Positions 9,775 through 18,124 of a stretch of DNA of 64,000 nt are shown in pieces. A model generated the notes under the pieces. That model was not told where the DNA came from. It saw only the letters and a list, made by a program, of their open reading frames with translations, and did not search any database. Position 1 is the first letter of the stretch. Each line of letters starts with the position of its first letter. The stretch lies in contig NZ_RCZP01000022.1 of assembly GCF_006438825.1 (NCBI RefSeq), forward strand, positions 25,183-89,182. The letters run 5' to 3'. A program made the position numbers and the translations under genes. This DNA comes from Muricoccus nepalensis (GTDB lineage: Bacteria; Pseudomonadota; Alphaproteobacteria; Acetobacterales; Acetobacteraceae).

Positions 9775-9811
9775 CGGAGGTGCGGGCTGATGCCGCCTCG
9801 TAGGTGGGCCG

Positions 9812-9844
9812 CTAGGGAGCGGACCTCACCGGGGAGGAGGCCAT
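9812..9844 (-). other. Possible 10-codon leader peptide upstream of the attenuator
   Basis: The minus strand has ATG at 9844 and a stop at 9812-9814, encoding MASSPVRSAP. Its position just before the terminator hairpin is what a ribosome-mediated attenuator would need, but no clear ribosome site is visible and no alternative hairpin was proven. Low confidence. Confidence 0.25.
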
Positions 9845-10115
9845 TCTGCACGCAGCTGCAAGAGCCGCCGCTGAGAAGCAGCGACGGCGTCGGTTCGCGG
9901 TGCGGAGAGAAAGGCCACCCATGGGGCGGAAGTTAGTGGTCTGCCCGAATACCCGTCAATGAGGTTTGCAGCCATCCTCCTGCCCCGCTAGGGCCACTAT
10001 GGGTCCAGGCTGTTAAGCATTCGACGACGGATAGCGGATCGCAGGTGTAGAAAATTGCGGTACAATCGGAGCGCCGATGTACCGGCAGTGAGCTAAGGGA
10101 CCATTAATCTGTTTG

Positions 10116-10760
10116 TCATGGTGCGCCCACGCTGCTTTGCGCTTTCCTCTTTGTGTTTAACAGATCTCTTAGTAATTCCCTGACTAAATTTTCGTAGCGA
10201 GTAGCGTCGATCTTGGTAATATTGTTGTTGTGAAAAGCCTCGTTGCGCAGCTCTTTGAGTTTGTTAAACCGCGTGCGAAGGTTCAGCACACTGTCCAGCA
10301 AATCCTTCATGTCTGGCGATCGCCTTGCGTTCTCCAACAAAGAGTCGATATTTTCTGCAAAAGCTTGTTCGACCATGTGATAAGCAACAGCAATGAGCCT
10401 TAGCGGTGTATCGTCGGTAGGTGATGGTTTTTGTTTCTGCCAATAGTGATCCGGTTCGAGAGAGTCATCTACTGGAGGGGACAGCTGAGCACTGGCTGGA
10501 GCCGAACCATAACCTTGTTCACTAGGCTGAGGTGATCCTGCCACCGGGCCGGACACTACACCCGTACCTTCGATTGCGAGATTTGCTTCCGCTTTGTCCA
10601 GCTCCCTAGAGAATTCTACTTCTCCGCCGAACATCTTGGCTTTGACCAGCTTACCCAAAGCTGCAGTAATCGGTCTGCGGTATGTGAGCAGAATGATTAG
10701 TGCCGTGGTTGGCCATGCCAGCGCGGCAATCACATGACTTGCGAACGTGAATTTGTCCAC
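10116..10760 (-). CDS. Membrane-anchored protein with HEPN-like RxxxxH motif, unknown function
   Basis: A 214-residue protein with one N-terminal membrane segment (VIAALAWPTTALIILLTYR, about residues 9-28), a charged juxtamembrane region, a Pro/Ser/Gly-rich linker (about 65-110) and an all-alpha C-terminal domain. That domain contains ELRNEAFHNNN, where Arg172 and His177 form an RX4H motif as in HEPN domains, many of which are RNases in toxin and phage-defence systems. The helices before it (IAVAYHMVEQAF, LLDSVLNLRTRFNKL) fit a HEPN four-helix bundle. No antitoxin or partner gene is adjacent. A DUF4145-like role is an alternative. Base composition is clearly lower in GC than the core block. 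Confidence 0.6.
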   Translation of the reverse strand: MDKFTFASHVIAALAWPTTALIILLTYRRPITAALGKLVKAKMFGGEVEFSRELDKAEANLAIEGTGVVSGPVAGSPQPSEQGYGSAPASAQLSPPVDDSLEPDHYWQKQKPSPTDDTPLRLIAVAYHMVEQAFAENIDSLLENARRSPDMKDLLDSVLNLRTRFNKLKELRNEAFHNNNITKIDATRYENLVRELLRDLLNTKRKAQSSVGAP

Positions 10761-10964
10761 GTGGATTTCCTATCCAAGGCTAGAGCCATGCGGCGCGCAG
10801 CGCTTCAGCGGACAGAAATTCGAAGTTTTCAACTTTCGTTGCGGGAGATTTTCAACGAACGGTAAAAATACAGGTGGTCTGATAGTAGCTTGCAACCTTA
10901 AACGTGTAAACTTATTTTGTAGCTCCAAGCGGCGTTGTTGCGTAGATTTTGCAGATAGGCCTGC

Positions 10965-11193
10965 ATGAGCAAGGCACCGACGCAGGGCGAGCGCCCTACG
11001 ACGCGCTATCGAACCCGGAACTGGCGAGAGTACGACAGAGGGCTAATCGCCCGCGGTGACCTGAGCGCCTGGATCTTGTTCGATTTGACTTGGCATGCCG
11101 CCGAAGGGACGGGGCGGCGGGGTCGGCCTCAGGTCTTCACGGATGCGGCGATCCGAGTGCGCACTAGATGTGTTCAGCTGGCAAGCCCGAGAG
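10965..11193 (+). pseudogene. IS5-family transposase, N-terminal fragment
   Basis: The first 76 residues match the start of IS5-group transposases (RYRTRNWREYDRGLIARGDL, TWHAAEGTGRRGRP, VFTDAAI). The sequence ttgttgcgtagattttgc just upstream resembles the terminal repeat of that group. The gene breaks off where a different IS5-family element begins at 11197. I do not find the rest of this transposase after that element ends at 12506. Confidence 0.6.
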
Positions 11194-11203
11194 CTAGGGC
11201 CTG

Positions 11204-11650
11204 TTAGCGGCTGACGAGCTTTGCCGATGGTCGGGAGGTGCGGATGCGCCCCAGGTTGTCGACGATCCGGGGCCGTGCTCCCGGGTTGCCGACGTAGGTA
11301 TCCGTCGCAGTCCGACCATAGACGTCCTCAACGGTGACGACAAAGGTTGCTGAGGCCCCATCGGTGGAACAGCGCGCTTTAAGCTGCCGAAAGGCAGCCT
11401 CCGACACATGGTGCTTTTTGCAGAGGTCCGGCAGCGCTTCACGAAAGCGGCTGATTGCTTCATTCAAGGTTGTGGAAACTGGGCCGCTGGGTGCTGTCCC
11501 AGCGAGGAAATCCACGTCGATAAAGCCCTGCGGACTGCTCGCTGCCTCTCCGAAGACGTCTAACTCGTACATGCCGACGAGTTGGCTATAGCCGCTCGCG
11601 AGAGAGTCGGCGACGTTGTGGGCAATGGATCGCAATTCGCCGAACCGCAT
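11204..11650 (-). CDS. IS passenger gene, unknown function
   Basis: A 148-residue protein encoded inside the IS5-type element. It starts 9 bases after the transposase OrfB stop and ends at a TAA (11204-11206) within the left terminal repeat, so it moves with the element. It has no motif I recognise. The N-terminal half mixes hydrophobic and acidic residues (GMYELDVFGEA, GFIDVDFLAG); the C-terminal half has a basic tail (RIRTSRPSAKLVSR). There is no signal peptide or membrane segment. It is not needed for known IS5 chemistry. It could be a regulator of transposition or a host-derived cargo; I cannot say which. Confidence 0.6.
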   Translation of the reverse strand: MRFGELRSIAHNVADSLASGYSQLVGMYELDVFGEAASSPQGFIDVDFLAGTAPSGPVSTTLNEAISRFREALPDLCKKHHVSEAAFRQLKARCSTDGASATFVVTVEDVYGRTATDTYVGNPGARPRIVDNLGRIRTSRPSAKLVSR

Positions 11651-11659
11651 GGAGTTAGC

Positions 11660-12046
11660 CTACACTCCGGGCTGGCTCTTGATCCAATCCATTGTTGCCG
11701 CGAGGTGGAGAACGCCGAGGAAGGACGAGGCGGTCTTCTCATAGCGTGTAGCGACGGCCCGCCACTCCTTGAGCCTGGCCCAGAGGCGCTCGACGCGGTC
11801 GCGGTTAGTGTAGACCCAACTCGGGCACGCAACTGGGGCCTCATTGCTTTTGGACGGGATGGCGGGGCGTGCACCGAGGTTCCAGACGTGCTCGCGGAAG
11901 GCGTGGCTGGAGTAGCCGCGGTCGCCCACAACCCAGAACGGCACGCCGGGGAGGGTGGCGAGGAGGGGGATGGCATGAGGCAACTCGTGCGCCTTCCCTG
12001 GTGCAAGCGAGAAGGAGATGACGCGGCCTCTGCTGTCTGCGATCAC
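11660..12046 (-). CDS. IS5-family transposase OrfB (DDE C-terminal half)
   Basis: This is the C-terminal half of a two-frame IS5 (IS427-like) transposase: VISFSLAPGKAHELPHAIPLL, WVVGDRGYSSHAFREHV (second catalytic Asp) and the terminal RVERLWARLKEWRAVATRYEK (catalytic Glu and the Y-R-E-K-type end). Homology extends upstream of the first ATG as GRSRGGFGTKVCV, overlapping OrfA in a different frame, so a ribosomal frameshift probably makes the full enzyme. It ends at 11660, just before the passenger gene. Confidence 0.8.
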   Translation of the reverse strand: MIADSRGRVISFSLAPGKAHELPHAIPLLATLPGVPFWVVGDRGYSSHAFREHVWNLGARPAIPSKSNEAPVACPSWVYTNRDRVERLWARLKEWRAVATRYEKTASSFLGVLHLAATMDWIKSQPGV

Positions 12047-12444
12047 GCAAACTTTGGTCCCGAACCCGCCCCGAGATCGGCCAAGCGCCTCACGCTTGTC
12101 GCGCTCCGGTCCTGGCGCGCCTTTTTAGCCGCCCCTGCTGCCTTGGCGTGGGCCCGGATCGAGGTGCCGTCGAGGAAGGTCATGCCGAGCCCTACACCTC
12201 GCTCCTGCGCCATCTTCAGAAGGCGCTCCCAGACACCCAGCCGCGACCACCGGATGAATGTCTGCGCCGCAATCCACCATGGTCCCTCCTCTGCGGGGAG
12301 GGCTCGCCACTTCGCTCCATTGTCGTGCCGCCAGAGGATCGCGCCGATGGTTCGGCGCAGGTGCTGGGGCGGTACCTTTGCGTGCGGACGACAAGCCTCG
12401 ATCAGTGGCTCCAGCACCGCCCACTGCCCATTTGTCAGCGCCAT
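12043..12444 (-). CDS. IS5-family transposase OrfA (N-terminal half)
   Basis: Starts at the ATG at 12444 with a GGAG ribosome site 6 bases upstream (MALTNGQWAVLEPLIE). It has the DUF4096-like N-terminal domain (RRTIGAILWRHDNGAKWRALP, the W-R/LP signature) and reaches the first catalytic Asp in MTFLDGTSIRAH. The reading frame ends at 12043, overlapping OrfB. Together OrfA and OrfB form a transposase of about 260 residues, normal for IS427-type elements. Both halves appear intact. Confidence 0.8.
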   Translation of the reverse strand: MALTNGQWAVLEPLIEACRPHAKVPPQHLRRTIGAILWRHDNGAKWRALPAEEGPWWIAAQTFIRWSRLGVWERLLKMAQERGVGLGMTFLDGTSIRAHAKAAGAAKKARQDRSATSVRRLADLGAGSGPKFA

Positions 12445-12798
12445 CGCGTTCTCCAAAAGCCACAGCACGCAGGCATGGTGCTCTGGAATCAGGTGCTAAC
12501 GGGCCCTAGTCAGGTCAGGCGGCACCTGATGCAGAGTCCCATATTGGGCCGGAGCTGGAGCAAACAGTGCCATAGCTATGCCGCCCCAGAATACTACGCG
12601 TCGCCACCGTTTCGGTTTAACGAAGACCGGCCTGCAGATCCTCGCTCATGGTTGCTTCGAAGGCGGGTACGCCAGATCGGCAATCGGGCATGAAGCACGT
12701 CAGCCTATTCAATTAATTCTTGTGCTAACCGGGCAAGCTAGCGGAGCATGACTTTCCTAGATGAGTGTCACTGTCCTCATTTCAAAAGGGAGGCGACC

Positions 12799-13410
12799 AT
12801 GCGACCTATGTGTTTCATCTTTGCCCTAGTCGCCGCACCGCTGCTGAGTGGGTGCGGCCTGGACCTTTTCTCAACAAGAGCCACAAATTCGGTCTTAGAA
12901 GCTGATATCAACGACCGTCCTTTTGGCCGGAAACTTTACAGTGTCATGGCTGTGTCCGCTGGTCGGCGCATCGTGCTTACATCGATGCAGCCTGATGAAA
13001 AAACGCGCCAGTTCATCACCTGTGCTGAAGCTCCACCCGACGCGCTGGAAGCCTATGGTGAGGGGAACCGCGGCAACGTTTCCGTCACTGGAAGTGTTCC
13101 GGTTGGGGTGGAGGCATCCCGCTCCTTCGCAGTTAGCACGGCGTCTTTCGGCCAGCGATCGCAAGGTTTACATTGGGGCAGCATAATCTTGGCTCGTTTA
13201 TGCCAAGATCGCATGAACGGGGTGCTAGATAATCTTCAATACGCCGCAGAGACTCGGCGGGTGCGAGAGTTGTCCGCCAAGTTGATAGAACGTGAGGTGG
13301 ACGCTCTGGTTGAAGCTGCCAAACATCCGGTTACTGTGGTGACTGCCCCAACGCCAATGGCACAAACCAGCAGCGGAAGTACCACGACAACTACCACCAC
13401 AGCGAAGTAA
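12799..13410 (+). CDS. Predicted lipoprotein of unknown function
   Basis: A 203-residue protein with a short signal peptide and a lipobox (LLSGCG, Cys19), so it should be lipidated and membrane-anchored. The ATG at 12799 has a strong GGGAGG site 6 bases upstream and fits the signal peptide exactly; upstream in-frame starts do not. The mature part contains SVMAVSAGRRIVLTS and ends in a predicted helix followed by a Thr-rich tail. I know the general type (small periplasmic proteins that follow a lipobox with a helical C-terminus) but not the family. Composition is less GC-rich than the core block. Confidence 0.65.
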   Translation: MRPMCFIFALVAAPLLSGCGLDLFSTRATNSVLEADINDRPFGRKLYSVMAVSAGRRIVLTSMQPDEKTRQFITCAEAPPDALEAYGEGNRGNVSVTGSVPVGVEASRSFAVSTASFGQRSQGLHWGSIILARLCQDRMNGVLDNLQYAAETRRVRELSAKLIEREVDALVEAAKHPVTVVTAPTPMAQTSSGSTTTTTTTAK

Positions 13411-13568
13411 CACGGAAGACATTTGCGCCAAAGCAGCCATCCTGACGGCTGGGCACCGCATGCGGGCCTGTGCACGACATTGAAGATGTTGCTGCTCTTT
13501 CTATTCCAATCATTCAGGATCGTCGATCTACACCGTTCTGATGGCCAAAGAAATTACTTGAAGCCGTG

Positions 13569-14648
13569 TTAAGCCCACTCCAGCCTGGCTTTCGCCAACA
13601 GGCCATTGAGATAGATTTGGTGACCTGTTGTTTCGATTGTCTCGGACGGAGAGCTAGTGTCGAGGGTGACTGCGGCCTGGCTTCGTTCATCTCCAGCAGC
13701 ATTCTTCGCAGTTCCACTGCTGTCGAGGTCCTCGACGCCTCTTACCGTCGGAGCTGACAGGAAGAGCGGAAGAGAGCGAGCAGCGATCTTGAAGCCACAG
13801 CGGGTATCGCTGGGGTAATGCAGTCCTAACACTTCACGGTTCCTCGCAATCCTCCGAGCCATCACTCGCAAAGGCCCAAGTTCGGCGCCGCCCGGCGGGA
13901 TGATCTCACTGGGAAGAATTTGCTCTAGCAACAGAGCAACCATCATTGCCTCGCATGCATGCCCACTGGGATAGGCAGCATGCCCAGGCACCTCGATGGG
14001 TGGAACCAATGTGGGGTCGAGCCGAGAGGGCCGTGGACGCTTAAACACCCGCTTCCAGTACATGTTCTGAAACTGTGCGAACTGAAACCCGAGGACACAG
14101 AGGCGGTACGTTGATGGATGCGAACTTGCGCGAAAGTTCAACACTCCGCGCATATAGGTGAGCATGCCTGCTCTCTGGGCCATCGCCTCATCAAAGACTC
14201 CTGCTCGATACTCAATAAGGCTGCGTAATTCTGCCAACTCAGCAGTCGTCATCGCGGGATCGTAGGCGTCAACAGTAGTATCCAACAACTGCGCCCAGGT
14301 TTTGCCCGGAGAAGCACCTAATGTTTGTTGAACAACCTCACCCAAAACCGCAATGGAGATTTTATCAAGGTCCCAATCGGAATCTCTGAATTCTGACGAA
14401 GGTACTAGGCCCCAGTCGTTACCCTGAGAACCCGGCCAGCGTTCGCCCGTAAAAATAAGTGGAGCGCCTGATGGAAGACCGCTGACAACCATGGTCGATG
14501 GCGAGATCAGCAGGGGCCGGTAAATATCGCCGCCTAAGGCTGTGACATCTGGGCCAATCACAGAACCAGCGCTGGTGCCGCTAGTCCCGCTGGTGCCGCT
14601 AGTCCCACTTGTACCGCTAGTGCCGCTTGTACCACTCGTGCCACTCAT
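13569..14648 (-). CDS. PAP2 / vanadium-haloperoxidase-fold protein with N-terminal Gly-Thr-Ser repeats
   Basis: A 359-residue protein with the three-part PAP2 active-site signature: KRVFKRPRP near residues 198-206 (KX6RP), YPSGHACEA with His230 (PSGH), and ARNREVLGLHYPSD near 262-275 (the R-X5-H-X3-D block). This fold serves as acid phosphatase or vanadium-dependent haloperoxidase; the long helical region before the motif favours the haloperoxidase-like branch. The first 25 residues are eight consecutive Gly-Thr-Ser units, an imperfect 9-base DNA repeat. I prefer the ATG at 14648 (GGAG site 6 bases upstream) to the TTG at 14660. No signal peptide is seen. It follows the cyclase gene on the same strand by 22 bases. 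Confidence 0.8.
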   Translation of the reverse strand: MSGTSGTSGTSGTSGTSGTSGTSGTSAGSVIGPDVTALGGDIYRPLLISPSTMVVSGLPSGAPLIFTGERWPGSQGNDWGLVPSSEFRDSDWDLDKISIAVLGEVVQQTLGASPGKTWAQLLDTTVDAYDPAMTTAELAELRSLIEYRAGVFDEAMAQRAGMLTYMRGVLNFRASSHPSTYRLCVLGFQFAQFQNMYWKRVFKRPRPSRLDPTLVPPIEVPGHAAYPSGHACEAMMVALLLEQILPSEIIPPGGAELGPLRVMARRIARNREVLGLHYPSDTRCGFKIAARSLPLFLSAPTVRGVEDLDSSGTAKNAAGDERSQAAVTLDTSSPSETIETTGHQIYLNGLLAKARLEWA

Positions 14649-14670
14649 GGCGCGCTCCAATCATCAAGGG

Positions 14671-16458
14671 TTAACGAGGAAGGCCCGCTTTACGGAGATC
14701 TTCGGCAAAGCGCATGCGTACACCGCTATCTTGGAAAGGCATTCTCCGCGAGGTGTAGCTAGCAATTCCAAATTCGGGTTCGAGTGCAATTAGACGGTAT
14801 CCGGCCTCTTTGGCTTCCTCAACCCGTCCCTGAGCGGCGAGAATGACTGCTTGCATTCTCCAGCTAGACGCATGTGCCGGGTTACCACCTATAGCCAAAC
14901 ACCCGCAGCGCTCTGCTTGCTCAAGGTCACGCGCAGTATAATGCGCAATAGAAAGAAAATGTTGCTGGTAGTAGCTCAGGGGGTCATAGGGAGAAAGGCG
15001 CAAGCCACGCTCCGCGTGTGCTGCCGCTTCCTTTCCCCGGCCTAAATAACTCAATGTTGCACTCGACAGCGTCCAGGCAATCGCGCTGTTGGGGCATACT
15101 GCAAGAGCTCGGCCGAAGCAGTACTGTGCTGTGTTGAGGTCGCGCCGTAAATAGGCGCTGTTGTGACCAAGCACTGCAAGCCCAAGTGAGTTGGCCGAAT
15201 CGAGATCAAGCGCACGTTCAGCGAATGAAAATACCGCTTCTGCATCTTCTTCGCGATTCTCAGACCAACCCTGACCAATTCGAAGACTATGCCATTGAGC
15301 AGCCCAAGCTATAGGCTGCGCAAATGATGGATCTTCTTCCATCGCCCTTATCAAGTGACCTCGAGCTTCGATAAAGGCGTCTCTCTCGCTCGAGGCCATT
15401 AGGTGCAAGCCTCGAAGCATGTGATCATAGGAAGTAAGGCTATCAGGACGTTTACGCATGGCATCCCGAAGTGCTGTCGCACGGATGCTCGGTGAAACGC
15501 CCGCTACGATTCTGGCCGTCACATGTTCCTGTACAGCAAAGATTTCGTGCTCAGCCACATCCATGCGTTCGCCCCAAAGATGCTCGCCCGACACGCCATC
15601 GGTGAGCCGGAATGAAGCGTGCAATCCGCCGCCTGCTCGGCGAAGATTGCCAGATACAACGAAGCGCACTCCTAGGGTTCGCGCAGCACGCTGCGGTGAG
15701 GGGTTCTGCCCCCTAAACATTCGGGCGCTATCTGGTGATATGACGAACAGTTCTCCGAGCCTTGACAGCGAAGCAACGACATCCTCTACAAGCCCGGACG
15801 CCAGGTACTCATCCGCTGGATCCGCTGACAAATTAAAGAGTGGTAGAACAGCTACTGATGGTAGCTGTGTTGGCGCGAGCGGAATAGGAACTGGAGTGTT
15901 TTCGGGTGGATCGAGAGACAGCGCGTGCACCGCACGCGTTAAATTTCTCAGCGGCAGCTTGCCTAAATCTCGCATTACGGCTCTATCGTCTGGCGATAGT
16001 AACAGCGCTGCTTCTGCGGAGAGTAGTGTTCCGCCCGGAGTGCAGTACTCCTGCAATCTGGCTGCCATGTTGACCGCATCACCTAGAATGCGGTCACCTT
16101 CTACGATGACGTTCCCATGGTGTATTGCTATCCGGAACACGATGGGTACATCGTCACTCGTTTGCTGGTCGAGTACGCGTGACGCTTGGTGCAGAATTTT
16201 AGCCCACCGCAGTCCAGACTGGACATCGGGGAACTCCGCCAGTGTCCCGTCTCCCTGGACGTCCACGATGCGTCCGCCCTCGGCTGATGCAGCCGGAGCA
16301 ACGATCTTTTTAAATAGCCTCAGCCACCGTGCGGTCGTGTAGTCCTCGTTTGCTGCGGCCAGCACGGAGTAGCCAACGATGTCCGCAAAAACGATCGTCG
16401 CGTGACGCCGCTTCAACGCAGTGATATCGCGCTCTATCGGAGAGGTCTCAGAGAGCAT
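14671..16458 (-). CDS. Class III nucleotide cyclase with TolB-like and TPR domains
   Basis: A protein of about 595 residues. Residues 15-190 form a class III cyclase domain: FADIVGYS carries the first metal Asp26, VDVQGDGTLAEF the second (about residue 70), and ILGDAVNMAARLQ the nucleotide-binding region. Next comes a TolB-like amino-terminal segment (SVAVLPLFNLSADPADEYLASG, about 200-310), then TPR-type helical repeats to the end. This order is common in alphaproteobacterial adenylate cyclase/TPR proteins, which make cAMP and bind partners through the repeats. No membrane segment is visible. The ATG at 16458 is preferred to a TTG 54 bases upstream. The gene is divergent from a subtilisin-like protease gene, with about 120 bases between the starts, and PAP2 lies just downstream. 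Confidence 0.85.
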   Translation of the reverse strand: MLSETSPIERDITALKRRHATIVFADIVGYSVLAAANEDYTTARWLRLFKKIVAPAASAEGGRIVDVQGDGTLAEFPDVQSGLRWAKILHQASRVLDQQTSDDVPIVFRIAIHHGNVIVEGDRILGDAVNMAARLQEYCTPGGTLLSAEAALLLSPDDRAVMRDLGKLPLRNLTRAVHALSLDPPENTPVPIPLAPTQLPSVAVLPLFNLSADPADEYLASGLVEDVVASLSRLGELFVISPDSARMFRGQNPSPQRAARTLGVRFVVSGNLRRAGGGLHASFRLTDGVSGEHLWGERMDVAEHEIFAVQEHVTARIVAGVSPSIRATALRDAMRKRPDSLTSYDHMLRGLHLMASSERDAFIEARGHLIRAMEEDPSFAQPIAWAAQWHSLRIGQGWSENREEDAEAVFSFAERALDLDSANSLGLAVLGHNSAYLRRDLNTAQYCFGRALAVCPNSAIAWTLSSATLSYLGRGKEAAAHAERGLRLSPYDPLSYYQQHFLSIAHYTARDLEQAERCGCLAIGGNPAHASSWRMQAVILAAQGRVEEAKEAGYRLIALEPEFGIASYTSRRMPFQDSGVRMRFAEDLRKAGLPR

Positions 16459-16582
16459 CTGCCCGACCCTTCTGAGGCAGCGTCGAGTACCATTGTGATA
16501 AGGATTTTGCAAGTCTGGGTTCGCAAGAGCAGTGTGACGGGGAAGGCACTAAAGTGCTCCTGACCAGGAAGGATTTCTGGCG

Positions 16583-18055
16583 ATGCGACTCATGGTTACC
16601 CTTCCCAATGATCATAGCCTCAGGCGTGCTTATCAGGCATCTGTGCTGGATCGGCAGTCACCTTCGAAACGGTTAGAAAGCGCTCTTCGGAGGATTATCG
16701 ACTTATCGCAAGAAGAATTCGAGATCGTTTCTTTGCCTTCGCTGTCGAACGGATTTCAACCACTGAAAGGCTTCGAACGCGAAGCAATCGCTGGGAAGCA
16801 GCGTGCCACCGCAGCCCTGCCCGTACTTGTCATCAGTATCGAAGCAAAGAGCCACTCGTCTGTTGATAAGCTTCTGCAGGCAATCAACGCCGTGCCCGGC
16901 GCCAGCATTGCTGTTGATCTCCCTATAGGAGCCTTCGACGCTTGGTGCCCATCTGCAGACACTCCATCAATTTTCCACACCCGGGATGCGGCATTGCATC
17001 TCGTCAGAGCAGATTCACTCTTGGACCATACCCCGCCACTGAGAGGCGACGGTGTGAACGTCGTAGTAGTGGATCTTGGACTAAATCGAGCAGCCCTGGA
17101 TCAGTTCTTGCCAACCGCCCAAATTGCTGGTGCATGGGAAGTAGAAAAGCCCACTGTCCCTCTTTGGACCAGCGTCACACAGGACCGACCCTTCAACGGC
17201 CATGGAACTATGGTGGCCAGAAACGTGCTGTCCATCGCTCCTAATGTAAGATTGTTCGATTTCCCCTTGCTGCCGGACAGGGTAACCAATGTGGTTGGAT
17301 GGACAAGCTGGGCCTTCGCGGCATTGTCGCAAATCAAGACGGACATAGAGACTTGGCTTTCCGTGATTTATCCGGGCCCCTGGGTTTTCTGCAACGCGTG
17401 GGGCATCTATGATCGCCGGGAGGAAAACTTACCCGCCGATCATCCGGCGAACTACACCAGCAACCCAGCGCATCCGTTAAACCAGCTGGTAACGAGCTTG
17501 GCGTCGAGCGGCTACGATCAGGTATTTGCTGCCGGTAATGGTGGTCAGTTCTGCCCGCATCCGCTGTGTGGACCAAATGACACAGGACCGGGTAACAGTA
17601 TTTTCGGCGCTAGCTCGCATGCGGATGTGCTTACTGTGGGGTGCGTCCGTGCTGACGGAACGTGGATCGGATATTCCTCACAGGGCCCGGGGCAGCCTGC
17701 GTTCCGAACGCCTTCACAATCCTTCTCTGACAAACCTGATCTTTGCGCGCCTAGCCACTTCGTGGAATCAACTGATGCCGCGGCATTAAGTAGCGGGACG
17801 TCGGCTTCATGCGGCCTAACTGTTGGCGCGGTTGCTGCACTGAGGAGTCAAGGTTCGCCTTGCCAAACCATGAGCTCACCCCAACTCCGCAGTTATCTTA
17901 GGGAGACGGCCGATAAAAAATTTAGTGACACACCAAGCTTCGATCTGCGTTACGGATATGGTATATTGAACCTCGCGGATGCTGTGAGCCGAGAGAAGCA
18001 GGAGGTCAACTTACCCGCCTCGAAGTCATCTGAAATAAAATCTGGTACCGGTTGA
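16583..18055 (+). CDS. Subtilisin-like (S8) serine peptidase, no signal peptide
   Basis: A 490-residue protein with a complete S8 triad: Asp164 in VVVVDLGLN, His207 in FNGHGTMVA and Ser407 in SSGTSAS. The oxyanion Asn is probably in FAAGNGGQ (about residue 320). The first 140 residues have no recognisable domain and no secretion signal, so the enzyme is probably cytoplasmic, which is unusual for secreted-type subtilases but known for those in multi-gene signalling or conflict loci. A GGAAGG site precedes the ATG. The GGTSA-type motif and the VDxG motif are intact, so the enzyme should be active. Its divergent neighbour is the cyclase-TPR gene. Confidence 0.85.
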   Translation: MRLMVTLPNDHSLRRAYQASVLDRQSPSKRLESALRRIIDLSQEEFEIVSLPSLSNGFQPLKGFEREAIAGKQRATAALPVLVISIEAKSHSSVDKLLQAINAVPGASIAVDLPIGAFDAWCPSADTPSIFHTRDAALHLVRADSLLDHTPPLRGDGVNVVVVDLGLNRAALDQFLPTAQIAGAWEVEKPTVPLWTSVTQDRPFNGHGTMVARNVLSIAPNVRLFDFPLLPDRVTNVVGWTSWAFAALSQIKTDIETWLSVIYPGPWVFCNAWGIYDRREENLPADHPANYTSNPAHPLNQLVTSLASSGYDQVFAAGNGGQFCPHPLCGPNDTGPGNSIFGASSHADVLTVGCVRADGTWIGYSSQGPGQPAFRTPSQSFSDKPDLCAPSHFVESTDAAALSSGTSASCGLTVGAVAALRSQGSPCQTMSSPQLRSYLRETADKKFSDTPSFDLRYGYGILNLADAVSREKQEVNLPASKSSEIKSGTG

Positions 18056-18124
18056 GATTGCTTCAGTACAATCCTTAAAACCTATGGCTAGCGCCAAATG
18101 TCGAGAGATTGAGGGAGTTAACTA

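Larger units (their letters stand above)
11197..12506 (-). mobile_element. IS5-family insertion sequence with a passenger gene, 1,310 bp
   Basis: The ends are visible. CTAGGGCCTGTTAGC at 11194-11208 and, reverse-complemented, CTAGGGCCCGTTAGC at 12495-12509 match at 14 of 15 bases. The CTAG at each outer edge fits duplication of a TA (YTAR) target, so the body is about 11197-12506. Inside, in transcription order on the minus strand, lie transposase OrfA, OrfB in a different frame, and a 148-codon passenger gene whose TAA stop falls inside the terminal repeat. Confidence 0.8.

Noticed and set aside
14580..14648. The GTS-coding repeat as a CRISPR-like or minisatellite array
   Set aside because: The unit is 9 bases, in frame, and encodes the start of the PAP2 protein with a good ribosome site just before it; there are no spacers.
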